A DNA stretch of 64,000 nt from Zemynaea arenosa. Lineage in GTDB: Bacteria; Pseudomonadota; Gammaproteobacteria; Burkholderiales; Burkholderiaceae_D. The notes beneath the pieces were generated by a model. That model saw nothing but the letters and a program-made list of their open reading frames with translations. It was not told where the DNA came from and did not search any database. Made by a program: the position numbers and the translations under genes. Shown piece after piece: positions 1 through 10,080 of the stretch. Location of the stretch: the NCBI RefSeq assembly GCF_004614185.1, contig NZ_SPVF01000142.1:1-64000 (forward strand), given 5' to 3'. How positions within the stretch are numbered: the stretch's first letter is position 1; every line of letters starts with the position of its first letter.

Positions 1-1
1 G

Positions 2-1816
2 CTGGTGCGCGTCCGTGCCGATATCCTCGACCGGCTGGTCAACCAGGCCGGTGAAGTCTCGATCACGCGTTCGAAACTCGAAACGCAGATCGGCACTGTC
101 AAATCGTCCCTGAACGACTTCGCCGACAACTTGGCCCGCCTGCGCGCCCAGTTGCGCGAAGTGGAGATGCAGGCAGAGTCGCAGATTGCCTCGCGCCTGT
201 CCATTGCCGGCGAGCGCGAATTCGACCCCCTGGAGTTCGACCGCTTCACGCGCCTGCAGGAACTGACCCGCATGATGGCGGAAAGCGTCAACGACGTGGC
301 CTCGTTCCAGGAGACCCTGGCGCGCTCGATCGACGGCGCGGCGGGCGACTTGGCCGTGCAGTCGCGCCTCACGCGCGACCTGCAGCAGGACCTGATGCGG
401 GTGCGGATGGTGCCGTTTTCCAGCCTCTCCGAGCGTCTGTTTCGCGTGGCCAGGCAAGCCGCCAAGGAACTCGACAAGCGCGTGAACCTCGACATCCGAG
501 GCGGTGCGGTGGAGATCGACCGCAGCGTGCTGGAACAGATGGCCGCGCCCTTCGAACACCTGCTGCGCAACGCCATCGTGCACGGCATCGAGCCGCGCGA
601 CAAGCGTGCCGCCAACGGCAAGGCGGAAACGGGCGAGCTGCTGGTGCAGGTGAGCCAGCAGGGTAACGAAGTGGTGCTGACCTTCAGCGACGACGGCGCA
701 GGCCTGGACCTGGACCGCATCCGCGCCAAGGCGCGCGCCAACGGCTTGATCGGCCCGGACCAGCAGGTCAGCGACGCGGAAGCGGCGGACCTGATCTTCG
801 AATCGGGCTTCTCCACCGCCGACACTTTGACCGAGCTGGCAGGCCGCGGGGTGGGCATGGATGTGGTGCGGTCGGAAGCGCAGGCCCTCGGCGGCCGTGT
901 GTCCATCGATTCTCAGCCCGGCAAGGGCGCACGCTTCACCATCCACCTGCCGCTGACGCTCGCCGTGACCCAGGTCGTGCTGACCAGGAGCGCGGGCAAG
1001 ACCTACGCACTGCCGGGCATCCTGGTGGAGCAGGTGCTGCAGGTGAAGGAAGGCCCGCTGCAGGAGTCGCACAAGGCCGGTGTGATCGACCACCAGGGCA
1101 GCAAGCTCGCGCTGCACTATCTCCCGGCGCTGCTGGGCGACGCCAGGGCGGTGCCGCTGTCGCAGCGTTCTTCGCCGGTGCTGGTGCTGCGCAATGGCGC
1201 GGACCGCATCGCCTTGCACGTGGACGAAATCGAAGGCAACCGCGAGGTCGTCATCAAGAACATCGGGCCGCAGCTGTCGCGCATGATCGGCATCGCCGGG
1301 GCGACGGTGCTCGGCTCCGGCGACATCGTGCTGATTTTGAATCCGGTGGCGCTGGCGGCGCATCTGCAGCATCACCCTGAGCTGCGGCGTCACTTCACGG
1401 CCGCCGATGGCAGCGCCGCCGCGCCGGTGGTGCCGGAACTGCGTCCGCGCCGTGGCGTGGTGATGGTGGTGGACGATTCCATCACCGTGCGCCGCGTGAC
1501 CCAGCGCCTGCTGGAGCGCGAAGGCTACCAGGTGGTGCTGGCCAAGGACGGTGTCGACGCGCTGGAGCAGATCGCGGAGACGCGCCCGGACCTGATGCTG
1601 GTCGATATCGAGATGCCGCGCATGGACGGCTTCGACCTGACCCGCAACATCCGCGGCAACGACTCCACGCACGACATCCCGATCATCATGATCACCTCGC
1701 GCACGGCGGACAAGCACCGCAACTACGCGACGGACCTGGGCGTGAATGCCTACTTCGGCAAGCCGTTCCAGGAACCGATCCTGCTGGCGGCCATTTCCGG
1801 CCTGCTGGCCAAGTAA
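2..1816 (+). CDS. CheA-type hybrid chemotaxis kinase/response regulator, 3' part
   Basis: The gene enters from the left edge in frame, so its start and any Hpt domains are missing. About 604 residues are visible. They hold a CheA dimerisation helix pair (1-135), a HATPase domain with N box HLLRNAIVHG, G1 DDGAGLD and G2 GRGVGMDVV (about 175-320), a CheW-like coupling domain (325-455) and a C-terminal receiver domain with VVDDS, phospho-acceptor LVDIEMP and a conserved FGKPF lysine (482-600). The CheA-plus-receiver order is typical of ChpA/PilL kinases that control type IV pili, but the missing N-terminus and chemoreceptor context prevent a firm symbol. It autophosphorylates from ATP and passes phosphate to response regulators at the inner membrane. 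Convergent with the photolyase gene. Confidence 0.95.
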   Translation: MVRVRADILDRLVNQAGEVSITRSKLETQIGTVKSSLNDFADNLARLRAQLREVEMQAESQIASRLSIAGEREFDPLEFDRFTRLQELTRMMAESVNDVASFQETLARSIDGAAGDLAVQSRLTRDLQQDLMRVRMVPFSSLSERLFRVARQAAKELDKRVNLDIRGGAVEIDRSVLEQMAAPFEHLLRNAIVHGIEPRDKRAANGKAETGELLVQVSQQGNEVVLTFSDDGAGLDLDRIRAKARANGLIGPDQQVSDAEAADLIFESGFSTADTLTELAGRGVGMDVVRSEAQALGGRVSIDSQPGKGARFTIHLPLTLAVTQVVLTRSAGKTYALPGILVEQVLQVKEGPLQESHKAGVIDHQGSKLALHYLPALLGDARAVPLSQRSSPVLVLRNGADRIALHVDEIEGNREVVIKNIGPQLSRMIGIAGATVLGSGDIVLILNPVALAAHLQHHPELRRHFTAADGSAAAPVVPELRPRRGVVMVVDDSITVRRVTQRLLEREGYQVVLAKDGVDALEQIAETRPDLMLVDIEMPRMDGFDLTRNIRGNDSTHDIPIIMITSRTADKHRNYATDLGVNAYFGKPFQEPILLAAISGLLAK

Positions 1817-1819
1817 GCC

Positions 1820-3253
1820 CTAGCGTCCCTTCACCACTTCGTAGCGCGCCAGTGTCTTCCGGCGCGCTGCGTCGTGGTCGACGATGGGCGGCGGGTAGCC
1901 TTTGGCGCCACCGGCCAGCCAGGGCGCGTGGATCGCCTTGCCTTCCACCTTGCGGAGCGCGGGCAGCCAGCTCTTGATGAAGTCTCCGTCCTTGTCGAAC
2001 CGTTCCGACTGCGTGACCGGATTGAAGATGCGGAAGTAGGGTTGCGCATCGCAGCCGCTGGACGCCGCCCACTGCCAGCCGCCGTTGTTGGAGGCCAGCT
2101 CGTAGTCGTTGAGATGCAGCGCAAAATAGCGCTCGCCCCAGCGCCAGTCGATGCCGAGATCCTTGACCAGGAAGCTGGCCGTCACCATGCGCAGGCGGTT
2201 GTGCATGAAGCCCGTGGCGTTGATCTGTGCCATCGCCGCGTCCACCAGCGGATAGCCCGTGCGGCCCGCGCACCAGGCGGCGAACAGCTCGTCCGCTTCC
2301 GGCCCGCTTTCGAATTCAATACGGTCGTAGGCGGGCTTGAAGGACTGCGTGACCACATGCGGGTGGTGCCACAGGATTTGCTGGTAGAACTCGCGCCAGA
2401 TGAGTTCCGACAGCCAGGTGCGCGCGCCTTCGCCGCCGGCGCCGTTGGCGATCAGTGTCAATGCGGTGCGCACGAGGTGGCGGATCGACGTGGTGCCGAA
2501 GCGCAGATGTACGGAGAGCAGGGAGGTGCCGTTCACCCCCGGGTAGTCGCGCGCGGTGGTGTAGTCGCGCATGCGGCCGACGAAGTCTTCGAACAGCCGG
2601 GATGCGCCGGATGCGCCGGGCGGAATCGGCGGCTCGGGCAGGTTGGTGCGTTCGAAACCGATCTGCTCCAGCGCTGGCACTCCGGCAACCGAGGAGGGTG
2701 GCGGCACCAGGGCGCCCGCATGTGCATCGACGTCGTAGGCGGCCAACACGGACGGGTCGGCGTCCAGCTTGCGCAGCCAGGCGTTCTTATATGGAGTAAA
2801 CACCGAGAAGGGCTTCCCGGCCAGCGTCAGCACCTCGTCGCGGGCAAACACGACCTGGTCCTTGAACAGCAGGAGCGCGCGCCCGTCCGTCTGCAAGCTT
2901 CGCGCGACGGCAGCATCGCGCTCGATGGCGGCCGGGTCGTAGTCCTCGTTGGCGAACACCGCCTCCACGCCCAGCTCGGCCGCGAGCGCTGGAATGGCCT
3001 CGGCGGCAATGCCTTGGCGCACGATCAGCCCGCCGCCCAGCTGCCGCAAGTCCTCGTCCAGCTCCACCACCGATGAGTGAATGAACTCCACCCGCCGGTC
3101 CTGCCGGGGCAGGGATGTTAAAATAGCGTCATCAAAAATAAACGCACAATAGACGCGGTTCGCGCCAGTTAGCGCCTGATATAACGCGCAGTGGTCGAAC
3201 GCGCGCAGATCGCGCCGGAACCAGACCAGGGCCGAGCCAAATTGAGTGGGCAT
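1820..3253 (-). CDS. phrB: Deoxyribodipyrimidine photolyase (CPD class I)
   Basis: The 477-residue protein is full length for a class I photolyase that splits cyclobutane pyrimidine dimers using blue light and FADH-. The N-terminal antenna domain starts with LVWFRRDLR. The C-terminal FAD domain contains WRWGERYFA, NNGGWQWAASSG and DAQPYFRIFNP, the region of the electron-transfer tryptophans and flavin contacts. The start at 3253 gives the standard N-terminus. It is transcribed alone, convergent with the CheA gene and divergent from yqgE across about 170 bases. A cryptochrome role cannot be excluded, but the overall pattern is that of repair enzymes. Confidence 0.95.
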   Translation of the reverse strand: MPTQFGSALVWFRRDLRAFDHCALYQALTGANRVYCAFIFDDAILTSLPRQDRRVEFIHSSVVELDEDLRQLGGGLIVRQGIAAEAIPALAAELGVEAVFANEDYDPAAIERDAAVARSLQTDGRALLLFKDQVVFARDEVLTLAGKPFSVFTPYKNAWLRKLDADPSVLAAYDVDAHAGALVPPPSSVAGVPALEQIGFERTNLPEPPIPPGASGASRLFEDFVGRMRDYTTARDYPGVNGTSLLSVHLRFGTTSIRHLVRTALTLIANGAGGEGARTWLSELIWREFYQQILWHHPHVVTQSFKPAYDRIEFESGPEADELFAAWCAGRTGYPLVDAAMAQINATGFMHNRLRMVTASFLVKDLGIDWRWGERYFALHLNDYELASNNGGWQWAASSGCDAQPYFRIFNPVTQSERFDKDGDFIKSWLPALRKVEGKAIHAPWLAGGAKGYPPPIVDHDAARRKTLARYEVVKGR

Positions 3254-3426
3254 TTGTCCAGGACAAAATGAAAGGGAAGTGGCATTGTACCGCCCGGGAG
3301 CGCGCGCGCGTTACGGTGGGCGGTTCTCGGCTGCGTGGCCGAATCGGTGTAAACTATCGAACAAGTCGATCGAAACAATCGCCATCGTTCCCCCGCCCCG
3401 AGAGTGTGCCCAGAGAGAGTCAGCGT

Positions 3427-4083
3427 ATGAAGAAGAGCAGAATCGGCAAAACTCTACCCATGCGTGGCTTGACTCCGGAAGAACACGAGCATCTGGACCA
3501 GGGCGTCGCGGCGGGGCCGCAGCTGAATCTGGCCAACCACTTCCTGATCGCCATGCCGCAGATGCAGGACCCGATCTTTGGCGGAACGGTGGTCTATGTC
3601 TGCGAACACAACGACAAGGGCGTGCTCGGCGTGGTCATCAACAAGGCCACCGACATGACCATGGAAACCCTGTTCGAGCGCATCGACCTGAAGCTCTCGA
3701 ACGGCCTGTCCGGCCGCACCGGCAGCGAGCCGATCATGTTCGGCGGCCCGGTGCAGGACGACCGCGGTTTCGTGCTGCACACGCCCGGCCGCCGCTATTC
3801 TTCTTCCCTGACCGTGACCGACGAAGTCGCGTTCACCACCTCGATCGACGTGCTGGAGGCCGTGGCCAAGGGCGACGGGCCGCAGCGCATGCTGGTCTCG
3901 ATCGGCTACGCGGGCTGGAGCCCCGGCCAGCTGGAAGAAGAAATCAGCCGCAACGGCTGGCTCACCGTGAACGCGGATCCGCGCGTGCTGTTCGACCTGC
4001 CCATCGAAGAACGCTATACCGCCGCCCTCAAACTCCTCGGGATCGACCCCTTGATGCTTGCGTCCGAGGCCGGGCATGCATGA
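3427..4083 (+). CDS. yqgE: YqgE/AlgH family protein (UPF0301)
   Basis: This 218-residue protein belongs to the YqgE/AlgH family (DUF179), a conserved cytoplasmic family without a settled biochemical role. Family signatures visible are NHFLIAMPQMQDPIFGG, VYVCEHN, GVVINK and FGGPVQ, with a later GYAGWSPGQLE. The start at 3427 follows a purine-rich AGAGAG stretch. It leaves about 30 residues ahead of the family's usual N-terminus, so 3460 is an alternative start. The open frame continues upstream to 3268 but without family similarity. It abuts ruvX directly, the common yqgE-ruvX pair, and heads the pyr operon. A TAAACT -10-like hexamer lies at 3350-3355. Confidence 0.92.
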   Translation: MKKSRIGKTLPMRGLTPEEHEHLDQGVAAGPQLNLANHFLIAMPQMQDPIFGGTVVYVCEHNDKGVLGVVINKATDMTMETLFERIDLKLSNGLSGRTGSEPIMFGGPVQDDRGFVLHTPGRRYSSSLTVTDEVAFTTSIDVLEAVAKGDGPQRMLVSIGYAGWSPGQLEEEISRNGWLTVNADPRVLFDLPIEERYTAALKLLGIDPLMLASEAGHA

Positions 4084-4491
4084 GTGCCTGGAGTGCCGGT
4101 GACAGAAATCGTCTTCGGCTTCGACTTCGGCTTAAAGCGTATTGGTATCGCGATGGGCAACACGCTCACCGGCCACGCACAGCCGCTTTCCGTGATCCAT
4201 GCGGCCGACAATGCGAGCCGCTTCAAGGCCATCGAGGACCTGATCCGGGAATGGCAGCCCACCCGCCTCGTCGTCGGCGAGCCACGCCATCCGGACGGTG
4301 CGGAACACGAGATGACCATGCGTTGCCGCCGTTTCGCCAACCAGCTGAACGGCCGCTTCAATCTTCCGGTGACGCTCGTCGACGAACGCTATTCGTCCGC
4401 CGTCATCCAGGCCAGGCGCGGCGAGGTGATCGACGCGCAGGCCGCCGCCATCATTTTGCAACAGTACTTTGACGACCATGCCCACTCCTAA
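4084..4491 (+). CDS. ruvX: Putative Holliday junction resolvase RuvX/YqgF
   Basis: The 135-residue protein has the RNase H-like YqgF fold: FGFDFGLKRIG carries the first catalytic Asp, VVGEP the central strand, TLVDERYSS the second acidic site and IDAQAAAIILQQYF the C-terminal Asp helix. The family is linked to pre-16S rRNA 5'-end maturation (YqgF) and to Holliday junction cleavage. The GTG at 4084 directly follows the yqgE stop; GTG codons at 4093 and 4099 are alternatives. Its 3' end overlaps the pyrR start, which suggests translational coupling in the yqgE-ruvX-pyrR-pyrB-pyrC' operon. Confidence 0.93.
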   Translation: MPGVPVTEIVFGFDFGLKRIGIAMGNTLTGHAQPLSVIHAADNASRFKAIEDLIREWQPTRLVVGEPRHPDGAEHEMTMRCRRFANQLNGRFNLPVTLVDERYSSAVIQARRGEVIDAQAAAIILQQYFDDHAHS

Positions 4492-4999
4492 CCCATCCGC
4501 GCTCGACGCGGAGGCGCTGTACCAGGCGCTGCTCGACCAGGTCCGCGGCGGCCTGGCCGGCCAGCCCGACCCCGCCATCGTCGGCATCCATTCCGGCGGT
4601 GCCTGGCTGGCCGAACGGCTGGCGCGCGACCTCGATCTAAAGGGCCGCCTCGGCTCCATCGACGTCTCGTTCTACCGCGACGACTATGCCAAGAAGGGCC
4701 TGCACCCGGACGTGAAACCGACCAACATCCCATTCGATGTGGACCGTGCCACCATCCTGCTGGTGGACGATGTGCTGTACACGGGGCGCACCACGCGCGC
4801 GGCGATCAACGTGCTGTTCGACTATGGCCGGCCGCAGCGCATCATGCTGGCGGCGCTGGTCGACCGCGGGGAGCGGCAGCTGCCAGTAGCGGCGGACTTC
4901 GTGGGCACGCACGTGTCGCTGAATGCCGGCCAGCTGCTGGCGCTCTCGCGCGATGCGGAGGGCAAGCTCGCACTGGCGGTGGAGGACGACCATGTCTAA
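4478..4999 (+). CDS. pyrR: Bifunctional pyr operon regulator/uracil phosphoribosyltransferase PyrR
   Basis: The 173-residue protein has the type I phosphoribosyltransferase fold with the PRPP loop [17 protein letters not shown] and the N-terminal IGIHSGG-like segment (IVGIHSGG). PyrR homologues convert uracil plus PRPP to UMP and in some bacteria regulate pyr mRNA. The ATG at 4478 is preferred over an in-frame TTG at 4469. It overlaps ruvX by 14 bases, and its stop overlaps the pyrB start. I see no obvious PyrR-binding attenuator loop upstream, so in this Gram-negative setting a purely enzymatic or different regulatory role is possible. Confidence 0.93.
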   Translation: MPTPNPSALDAEALYQALLDQVRGGLAGQPDPAIVGIHSGGAWLAERLARDLDLKGRLGSIDVSFYRDDYAKKGLHPDVKPTNIPFDVDRATILLVDDVLYTGRTTRAAINVLFDYGRPQRIMLAALVDRGERQLPVAADFVGTHVSLNAGQLLALSRDAEGKLALAVEDDHV

Positions 5000-5960
5000 G
5001 CATCCGCAGCTGAACAGGAACGGTGAGCTGACCCACCTGATCACCATCGAGGGCCTGCCCAAGTCCATCATCAACCACATTCTCGATACCGCGTCGTCTT
5101 TTGTGGGCATTTCGGACCGGGAAGTGAAGAAGGTGCCGCTCATGCGCGGCAAGAGCGTGTTCAACCTGTTCTTCGAGAACTCGACGCGCACCCGTACCAC
5201 CTTCGAGATCGCGTCCAAGCGCCTGTCGGCGGACGTGATCAACCTGAACATCCAGGCCTCGTCCACCTCCAAGGGCGAATCGCTGTTGGACACTATCGAC
5301 AACCTGGCCGCCATGCATGCGGACATGTTCGTGGTGCGCCATTCGCAGTCCGGCGCGCCCTACCTGATCGCCAAGCACCTCAACGAAACGAAGCAGCACC
5401 ACGTGCACGTGGTGAATGCGGGCGACGGCCGCCACGCGCACCCGACCCAGGGGCTGCTGGACATGTACACCATCCGCCACTACAAGAAGGATTTCACCAA
5501 CCTGACGGTGGCCATCGTCGGCGACATCCTGCACTCGCGGGTGGCGCGCTCGGACATCCACGCGCTGACCACCCTCGGCGTGCCGGAAGTGCGGGCCATC
5601 GGTCCGGCCACACTGCTGCCGGGCGGGCTGGAACAGATGGGCGTGCGGGTCTTCAACAACATGGACGAAGGCCTCAAGGGTGTGGACGTGATCATCATGC
5701 TGCGCCTGCAGAACGAGCGCATGACTGGCGCGCTGCTGCCGTCCGCGCAGGAGTACTTCAAGAGCTATGGCCTGACCCCCGAGCGCCTGGCGCTTGCCGC
5801 GCCGGACGCGATCGTGATGCACCCGGGCCCGATGAACCGCGGCGTGGAGATCGACTCCGCCGTAGCGGATGGCCCGCAGGCGGTGATCCTGCCGCAGGTG
5901 ACCTTCGGCATCGCGGTGCGCATGGCGGTGATGAGTATTTTGGCGGGAACGCAGGCATGA
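4992..5960 (+). CDS. pyrB: Aspartate carbamoyltransferase catalytic subunit
   Basis: The 322-residue enzyme condenses carbamoyl phosphate and aspartate in pyrimidine synthesis. Visible are the carbamoyl-phosphate site [12 protein letters not shown], the [12 protein letters not shown] loop, [12 protein letters not shown] and the C-terminal [10 protein letters not shown]. The ATG at 4992 overlaps the last codons of pyrR; an upstream in-frame extension to 4923 is not family-like. The gene overlaps pyrC' by four bases (ATGA). No pyrI regulatory-chain gene is present. This fits the class A transcarbamoylases that assemble with a dihydroorotase-like partner encoded downstream. Confidence 0.97.
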   Translation: MSKHPQLNRNGELTHLITIEGLPKSIINHILDTASSFVGISDREVKKVPLMRGKSVFNLFFENSTRTRTTFEIASKRLSADVINLNIQASSTSKGESLLDTIDNLAAMHADMFVVRHSQSGAPYLIAKHLNETKQHHVHVVNAGDGRHAHPTQGLLDMYTIRHYKKDFTNLTVAIVGDILHSRVARSDIHALTTLGVPEVRAIGPATLLPGGLEQMGVRVFNNMDEGLKGVDVIIMLRLQNERMTGALLPSAQEYFKSYGLTPERLALAAPDAIVMHPGPMNRGVEIDSAVADGPQAVILPQVTFGIAVRMAVMSILAGTQA

Positions 5961-7246
5961 GAATCCATATCAAGAGCGGCCGCGTGATCGACCCGGCCAA
6001 CAAGGTCGATCACACCCAGGACGTCTACATCGCCGACGGCAAGATCGCCTCGGTGGGCTTTGCCCCCAACGGCTTCACCGCGGACCGCGTGATCGACGCG
6101 ACCGGACTGGTGGTGGCGCCGGGCCTGGTCGACCTGTCCGCGCGCCTGCGCGAGCCGGGTTACGAGTACAAGGCCACGCTGGAATCGGAGATGCAGGCGG
6201 CGATGCAGGGCGGCGTGACCTCGCTGGTCTGCCCGCCGGACACCGATCCCGTGCTCGATGAACCGGGACTGGTGGAGATGCTGCGCCACCGCGCCAAGGG
6301 CCTGAACCAGGCCAATGTGCATCCGCTGGGCGCCCTGACCATGGGCTTGAAAGGCCAGGCGTTGACGGAGATGGCGGAGCTGACCGAAGCGGGCTGCGTG
6401 GGCTTTGCGCAGGCCGAGGAGCCAGTGCGCGATACTAACGTGCTGCTGCGCGCCCTCCAGTATGCGAAGACCTTTGGCTATACGGTCTGGCTGCGGCCGC
6501 AGGACGCCTACATCGGCCTCGGTGGCGTGGCGCACAGCGGCCCGCTGGCCTCGCGCCTTGGCTTGTCCGGGGTGCCGGTGATGGCGGAGACCATCGCGCT
6601 CAACACCATCTTTGAACTGGTGCGCTCCACCGGCGCCCGCGTCCACCTGTGCCGCCTGTCGTCTGCCGCGGGCCTGGAGCTGGTGCGCAAGGCGAAGGCG
6701 GAAGGCCTGCCGGTCACCTGCGACGTCGGCGCCCACCACGTGCACATGACGGACGCAGACATCGGCTTCTTCGACCCGAATGCGCGCCTCACGCCGCCGC
6801 TGCGCTCACAGCGCGACCGCGATGCGATTCGCGCGGCGCTGCTTGATGGGACCGTGGATGCCATGTGCTCCGACCACACCCCCGTGGACGACGACGAGAA
6901 ACTGCTGCCGTTTGCCGAGGCGTCGCCCGGCGCGACGGGGCTGGAGCTGCTGCTGGCGCTGGCCATCCGCTGGTCGGAGGAGTACGCGGAGAAGCACTGT
7001 GCCGATCCGCTGCCGCGCGCCATCGCCCGCGTGACCTGCGACGCGGCCCGCATCGCCGGGCTGCGCGCGGGGACGCTGTCGCAAGGCCTGCCGGCGGACG
7101 TGGTGGTGTTCGACCCGGCCGTGCGCTGGACGGTCCAGGCCTCGGCGCTGGCAAGCCAGGGGAAGCACACGCCCTTCCTGGGCTACGAGCTGACCGGCCA
7201 GGTGCGCGCCACCATCGTCGGCGGACAGGTGGCCTGGCAGCGCTGA
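5957..7246 (+). CDS. Dihydroorotase-like protein PyrC' (probably inactive)
   Basis: The 429-residue protein is a class I dihydroorotase homologue of normal length. The metal-binding HxH that follows PGLVD in active enzymes is absent: residues 57-68 read [12 protein letters not shown], so Ser61 and Arg63 replace both histidines. A later SDHTP motif is kept. In Pseudomonas a similar catalytically dead PyrC' is needed as a structural partner of PyrB in a dodecameric transcarbamoylase complex; overlap with pyrB here supports the same role. An active dihydroorotase should therefore be encoded elsewhere. The ATGA overlap with pyrB indicates translational coupling. Confidence 0.93.
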   Translation: MRIHIKSGRVIDPANKVDHTQDVYIADGKIASVGFAPNGFTADRVIDATGLVVAPGLVDLSARLREPGYEYKATLESEMQAAMQGGVTSLVCPPDTDPVLDEPGLVEMLRHRAKGLNQANVHPLGALTMGLKGQALTEMAELTEAGCVGFAQAEEPVRDTNVLLRALQYAKTFGYTVWLRPQDAYIGLGGVAHSGPLASRLGLSGVPVMAETIALNTIFELVRSTGARVHLCRLSSAAGLELVRKAKAEGLPVTCDVGAHHVHMTDADIGFFDPNARLTPPLRSQRDRDAIRAALLDGTVDAMCSDHTPVDDDEKLLPFAEASPGATGLELLLALAIRWSEEYAEKHCADPLPRAIARVTCDAARIAGLRAGTLSQGLPADVVVFDPAVRWTVQASALASQGKHTPFLGYELTGQVRATIVGGQVAWQR

Positions 7247-7252
7247 CTGTTG

Positions 7253-7281
7253 TCGGGCTGCAACAGGCGGTAGGGTACAAT
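7253..7281 (+). promoter_or_regulatory. Possible sigma70 promoter for plsC
   Basis: A TACAAT -10-like hexamer (7276-7281) lies 36 bases ahead of the chosen plsC start. The -35 region is poor (GTCGGG at 17-base spacing). The same hexamer recurs at similar distance ahead of two other genes in the window. Confidence 0.35.
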
Positions 7282-7317
7282 CCCCGCCGCCTGTCTGCTG
7301 CGCCCATTGGATCCACC

Positions 7318-8052
7318 TTGACTATCCGTTTTGCCTTCCGCCTCGTGCGCGTTCTCCTGCACCTCGTGCAGGGACTGCTCACGTGCGCCCTGGTGTTCCC
7401 GTGGGCGAAAGCGGAGCGGCGCAATACGCTGGTACGGCGCTGGTCGCGCCAGTTGCTGGCGATGTGCGGGGTGCGGGTGCAGGAACTGGCCGGAGTGGCG
7501 CCGCTGTCGCATGCGCTGATCGTGGCGAACCACGTGTCCTGGCTCGATATCTTCGTCATCAATTCACTGCACCCGAGCCGCTTCGTGGCCAAGGTGGAGA
7601 TCCGCGAGTGGCCCGTCGTGGGCTGGCTAGTGGCAATGGCGGGGACCGTGTTCATCGCGCGCGGCAACCGGCGCGACTTGCGGCATATCTTCCAGGGCCT
7701 GGTAGATAACCTGAAGACGGGCGAGCGCGTGGCCTTCTTCCCGGAAGGGACCACGGCCCAGCAAGGGACCGTACTGCCGTTCCACGCGAACCTGTTCGAA
7801 GCGGCCATCGATGCGCGCATCGACGTGCAGCCGTATGCGCTGCGCTATGTGGACCGGCATGGGGCTTTTCACCCCGCCGTCGATTACGTCGGCGAGACCA
7901 ATTTTGTACAAAGCATGCTGGCGATCCTGCGCTCGCAGGGTGTGCGCGCGCAGCTGGTGTGCCTGGAGCCGATTCCGGCCGCGGGTGCGCACCGGCGCGA
8001 ACTTGCGGTGGCGGCGCATGACGCCATTGCGGCGGCGTTGAAGGCGTCTTGA
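7318..8052 (+). CDS. 1-acyl-sn-glycerol-3-phosphate acyltransferase (PlsC family)
   Basis: About 244 residues, with an N-terminal membrane helix (LVRVLLHLVQGLLTCALVF) and the PlsC motifs NHVSWLDIF (HX4D catalytic pair) and FFPEGTT. The enzyme transfers an acyl chain onto lysophospholipid at the inner membrane. The open frame runs far upstream inside pyrC', but similarity starts near the TTG at 7318 (TTG ACT ATC CGT); GTG codons just downstream are alternatives, so the start is uncertain. It follows pyrC' by 71 bases and is convergent with apaH. A second PlsC paralogue lies at 20979-21719. Confidence 0.88.
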   Translation: MTIRFAFRLVRVLLHLVQGLLTCALVFPWAKAERRNTLVRRWSRQLLAMCGVRVQELAGVAPLSHALIVANHVSWLDIFVINSLHPSRFVAKVEIREWPVVGWLVAMAGTVFIARGNRRDLRHIFQGLVDNLKTGERVAFFPEGTTAQQGTVLPFHANLFEAAIDARIDVQPYALRYVDRHGAFHPAVDYVGETNFVQSMLAILRSQGVRAQLVCLEPIPAAGAHRRELAVAAHDAIAAALKAS

Positions 8053-8076
8053 CGCGGCTTGGCGCCGCGGCGCGGC

Positions 8077-8916
8077 CTACTTCTTTCCGGTGTGCGGCTT
8101 GTACTCGGGGCAGTCCACCTGCAGTACCGAGCGGTCTTCCAGGCACACGGCCGTGAGCTTGCCGCCCCACACGCAGCCGCTGTCCAGCCCAATGAGATTG
8201 GGCCGCTGGACCAGCCCAAGCGCCGACCAGTGCCCGAACACCACGGTGATATCAGCAGTGCGCCGCTCCGGCAGGTCGAACCACGGCAGCAGGCTGGAAC
8301 CCTCCGGCGCGCCCGCGCTCTCCTTGATGTGAAAGTCCATGGTCCCGTCGCGCGCACACAGGCGCATACGGGTGAGGGCATTGACGATGCAGCGCAGCCG
8401 CGCGCTGCCCGTCAGGCTGTCGTCCCACTTGTCCGGATCGTTCCCGTACATCTCACTCAAAAAGGAGGTCCAGTCCGGGCCGCGCAGGATATCCTGTACT
8501 TCACCGGCCAGCGCCAGGGTTTGGGTGGCGCTCCATTGCGGCAGCACGCCCGCGTGCACCATCAGGCAGCCCGCGCGCTGCACGGCCAGGGGCCGGCGGC
8601 GCAGCCAGGCCATCAGCTCATCGCAGTCGGGGGCGTCGAGGATCTCGTCGAGAGTGTCGGACTTCGAGCGCGTTTGCGTGCCCGCATACACGGCCAGCAG
8701 GTGCAGATCATGATTGCCGAGCAGGGCCTCGCACAGGCCCGCCTCCTGCATGGTGCGCGAGCGGCGCAGGGCCTGCAGCGAAGCGGGGCCGCGGTTCACC
8801 AGGTCGCCGACGAAGACCACGTGGTAGCCGTCGGGCGACTCGTCGGCGATACGGTTGAGCAACACCTGGGCTTCGTGCGCACAGCCCTGCAAGTCGCCAA
8901 TGACAAAATTCTTCAT
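8077..8916 (-). CDS. apaH: Symmetrical bis(5'-nucleosyl)-tetraphosphatase
   Basis: The 279-residue protein matches ApaH, which hydrolyses Ap4A to two ADP and also decaps Np4-RNA. Metallophosphatase motifs are in order: IGDLQGC, FVGDLVNRGP, LGNHDLHLL and VHAGVLPQW. Length and motif spacing are normal. The start at 8916 (MKNFVIGDLQG) is the family N-terminus. It is convergent with plsC (24 bases apart) and divergent from rfbB. Confidence 0.96.
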   Translation of the reverse strand: MKNFVIGDLQGCAHEAQVLLNRIADESPDGYHVVFVGDLVNRGPASLQALRRSRTMQEAGLCEALLGNHDLHLLAVYAGTQTRSKSDTLDEILDAPDCDELMAWLRRRPLAVQRAGCLMVHAGVLPQWSATQTLALAGEVQDILRGPDWTSFLSEMYGNDPDKWDDSLTGSARLRCIVNALTRMRLCARDGTMDFHIKESAGAPEGSSLLPWFDLPERRTADITVVFGHWSALGLVQRPNLIGLDSGCVWGGKLTAVCLEDRSVLQVDCPEYKPHTGKK

Positions 8917-9012
8917 CTTTACTACGGAGTGGGTCGGTACACGAATCGTATCGGCTGGAAACGGGGTTTCACTTAGAATATAGCCTCAACGATAACGCCT
9001 GCGGGATACTAA

Positions 9013-10080
9013 ATGATTTTTGTTACGGGTGGTGCGGGGTTTATCGGCTCGAATTTCGTGCTCGACTGGCTGGCCCAGTCGGATGAGCCGGTCCTCAATT
9101 TCGACAAGCTGACCTACGCAGGGAACCTGAAAAACCTCGCGTCCCTGCAGGGCGATGCGCGCCATATTTTCGTGCGCGGCGATATCTGCGACCAGGAGCA
9201 GGTGCTGGCGCTGTTCCGTGAGCATAAGCCGCGCGCAGTGGTCAACTTTGCTGCCGAAAGCCACGTGGACCGCTCGATTCTCGGGCCGGGAGAATTCATC
9301 CGTACCAATATCAACGGCACCTTTGCGCTGCTGGAAGCGGCGCGGGCGTATTGGACCGAAATGACGCCGGAAGAGCAGGGCGCGTTCCGCTTCCTGCACG
9401 TGTCCACGGACGAGGTGTATGGCACCCTGGGCCCGGCCGACCCGCCGTTTTCCGAGACCACGCCGTTTGCGCCCAACAGCCCGTATTCGGCGTCCAAGGC
9501 CGCCTCGGACCACTTGGTGCGCGCGTATCACCACACCTACGGCATGCCGGTGCTGACCACCAACTGCTCGAATAACTACGGTCCTTATCATTTCCCCGAA
9601 AAACTAATCCCGCTGGTGATTTCGAACGCCCTGGCGGGCAAGCCGCTGCCGATTTATGGCGACGGCCAGCAGATTCGCGACTGGCTGTTTGTGAGCGACC
9701 ACTGCGCCGCCATCCGGCGCGTGCTCGAAGGCGGCAAGCTGGGCGAGACCTATAACGTCGGCGGCTGGAATGAAAAAGCCAACCTCGATGTCGTGCATAC
9801 GCTGTGCGATATCCTGGACCGGCAAGCCCCAAAAGCCACGGGCAGCTACCGCGATCAGATCACCTTCGTGAAAGACCGCCCCGGCCACGACCGCCGCTAT
9901 GCGATCGACGCGCGCAAGCTGGAACGGGAACTGGGCTGGAAACCGGCCGAGACTTTTGAAACCGGCATCGCCAAGACGGTTGCCTGGTACCTGGCGAACC
10001 AGGAATGGGTGCGCGACGTGCAGTCCGGCGCGTACAAGGAGTGGGTCGACCAGAATTACGGCCAACGGGAGAACGCATGA
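9013..10080 (+). CDS. rfbB: dTDP-glucose 4,6-dehydratase
   Basis: This 355-residue short-chain dehydrogenase/reductase performs the second step of dTDP-L-rhamnose synthesis. The NAD-binding GGAGFIGSN is at the N-terminus, followed by HVSTDEVYG and the catalytic PYSASKA (YxxxK). It opens the rfbBACD operon; its stop overlaps the rfbA start (ATGA). Confidence 0.97.
   Translation: MIFVTGGAGFIGSNFVLDWLAQSDEPVLNFDKLTYAGNLKNLASLQGDARHIFVRGDICDQEQVLALFREHKPRAVVNFAAESHVDRSILGPGEFIRTNINGTFALLEAARAYWTEMTPEEQGAFRFLHVSTDEVYGTLGPADPPFSETTPFAPNSPYSASKAASDHLVRAYHHTYGMPVLTTNCSNNYGPYHFPEKLIPLVISNALAGKPLPIYGDGQQIRDWLFVSDHCAAIRRVLEGGKLGETYNVGGWNEKANLDVVHTLCDILDRQAPKATGSYRDQITFVKDRPGHDRRYAIDARKLERELGWKPAETFETGIAKTVAWYLANQEWVRDVQSGAYKEWVDQNYGQRENA

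Noticed and set aside
6865-7317. Upstream extension of the PlsC frame inside pyrC'
   Set aside because: It lies within a well-conserved coding region in another frame; PlsC similarity begins only near 7318.
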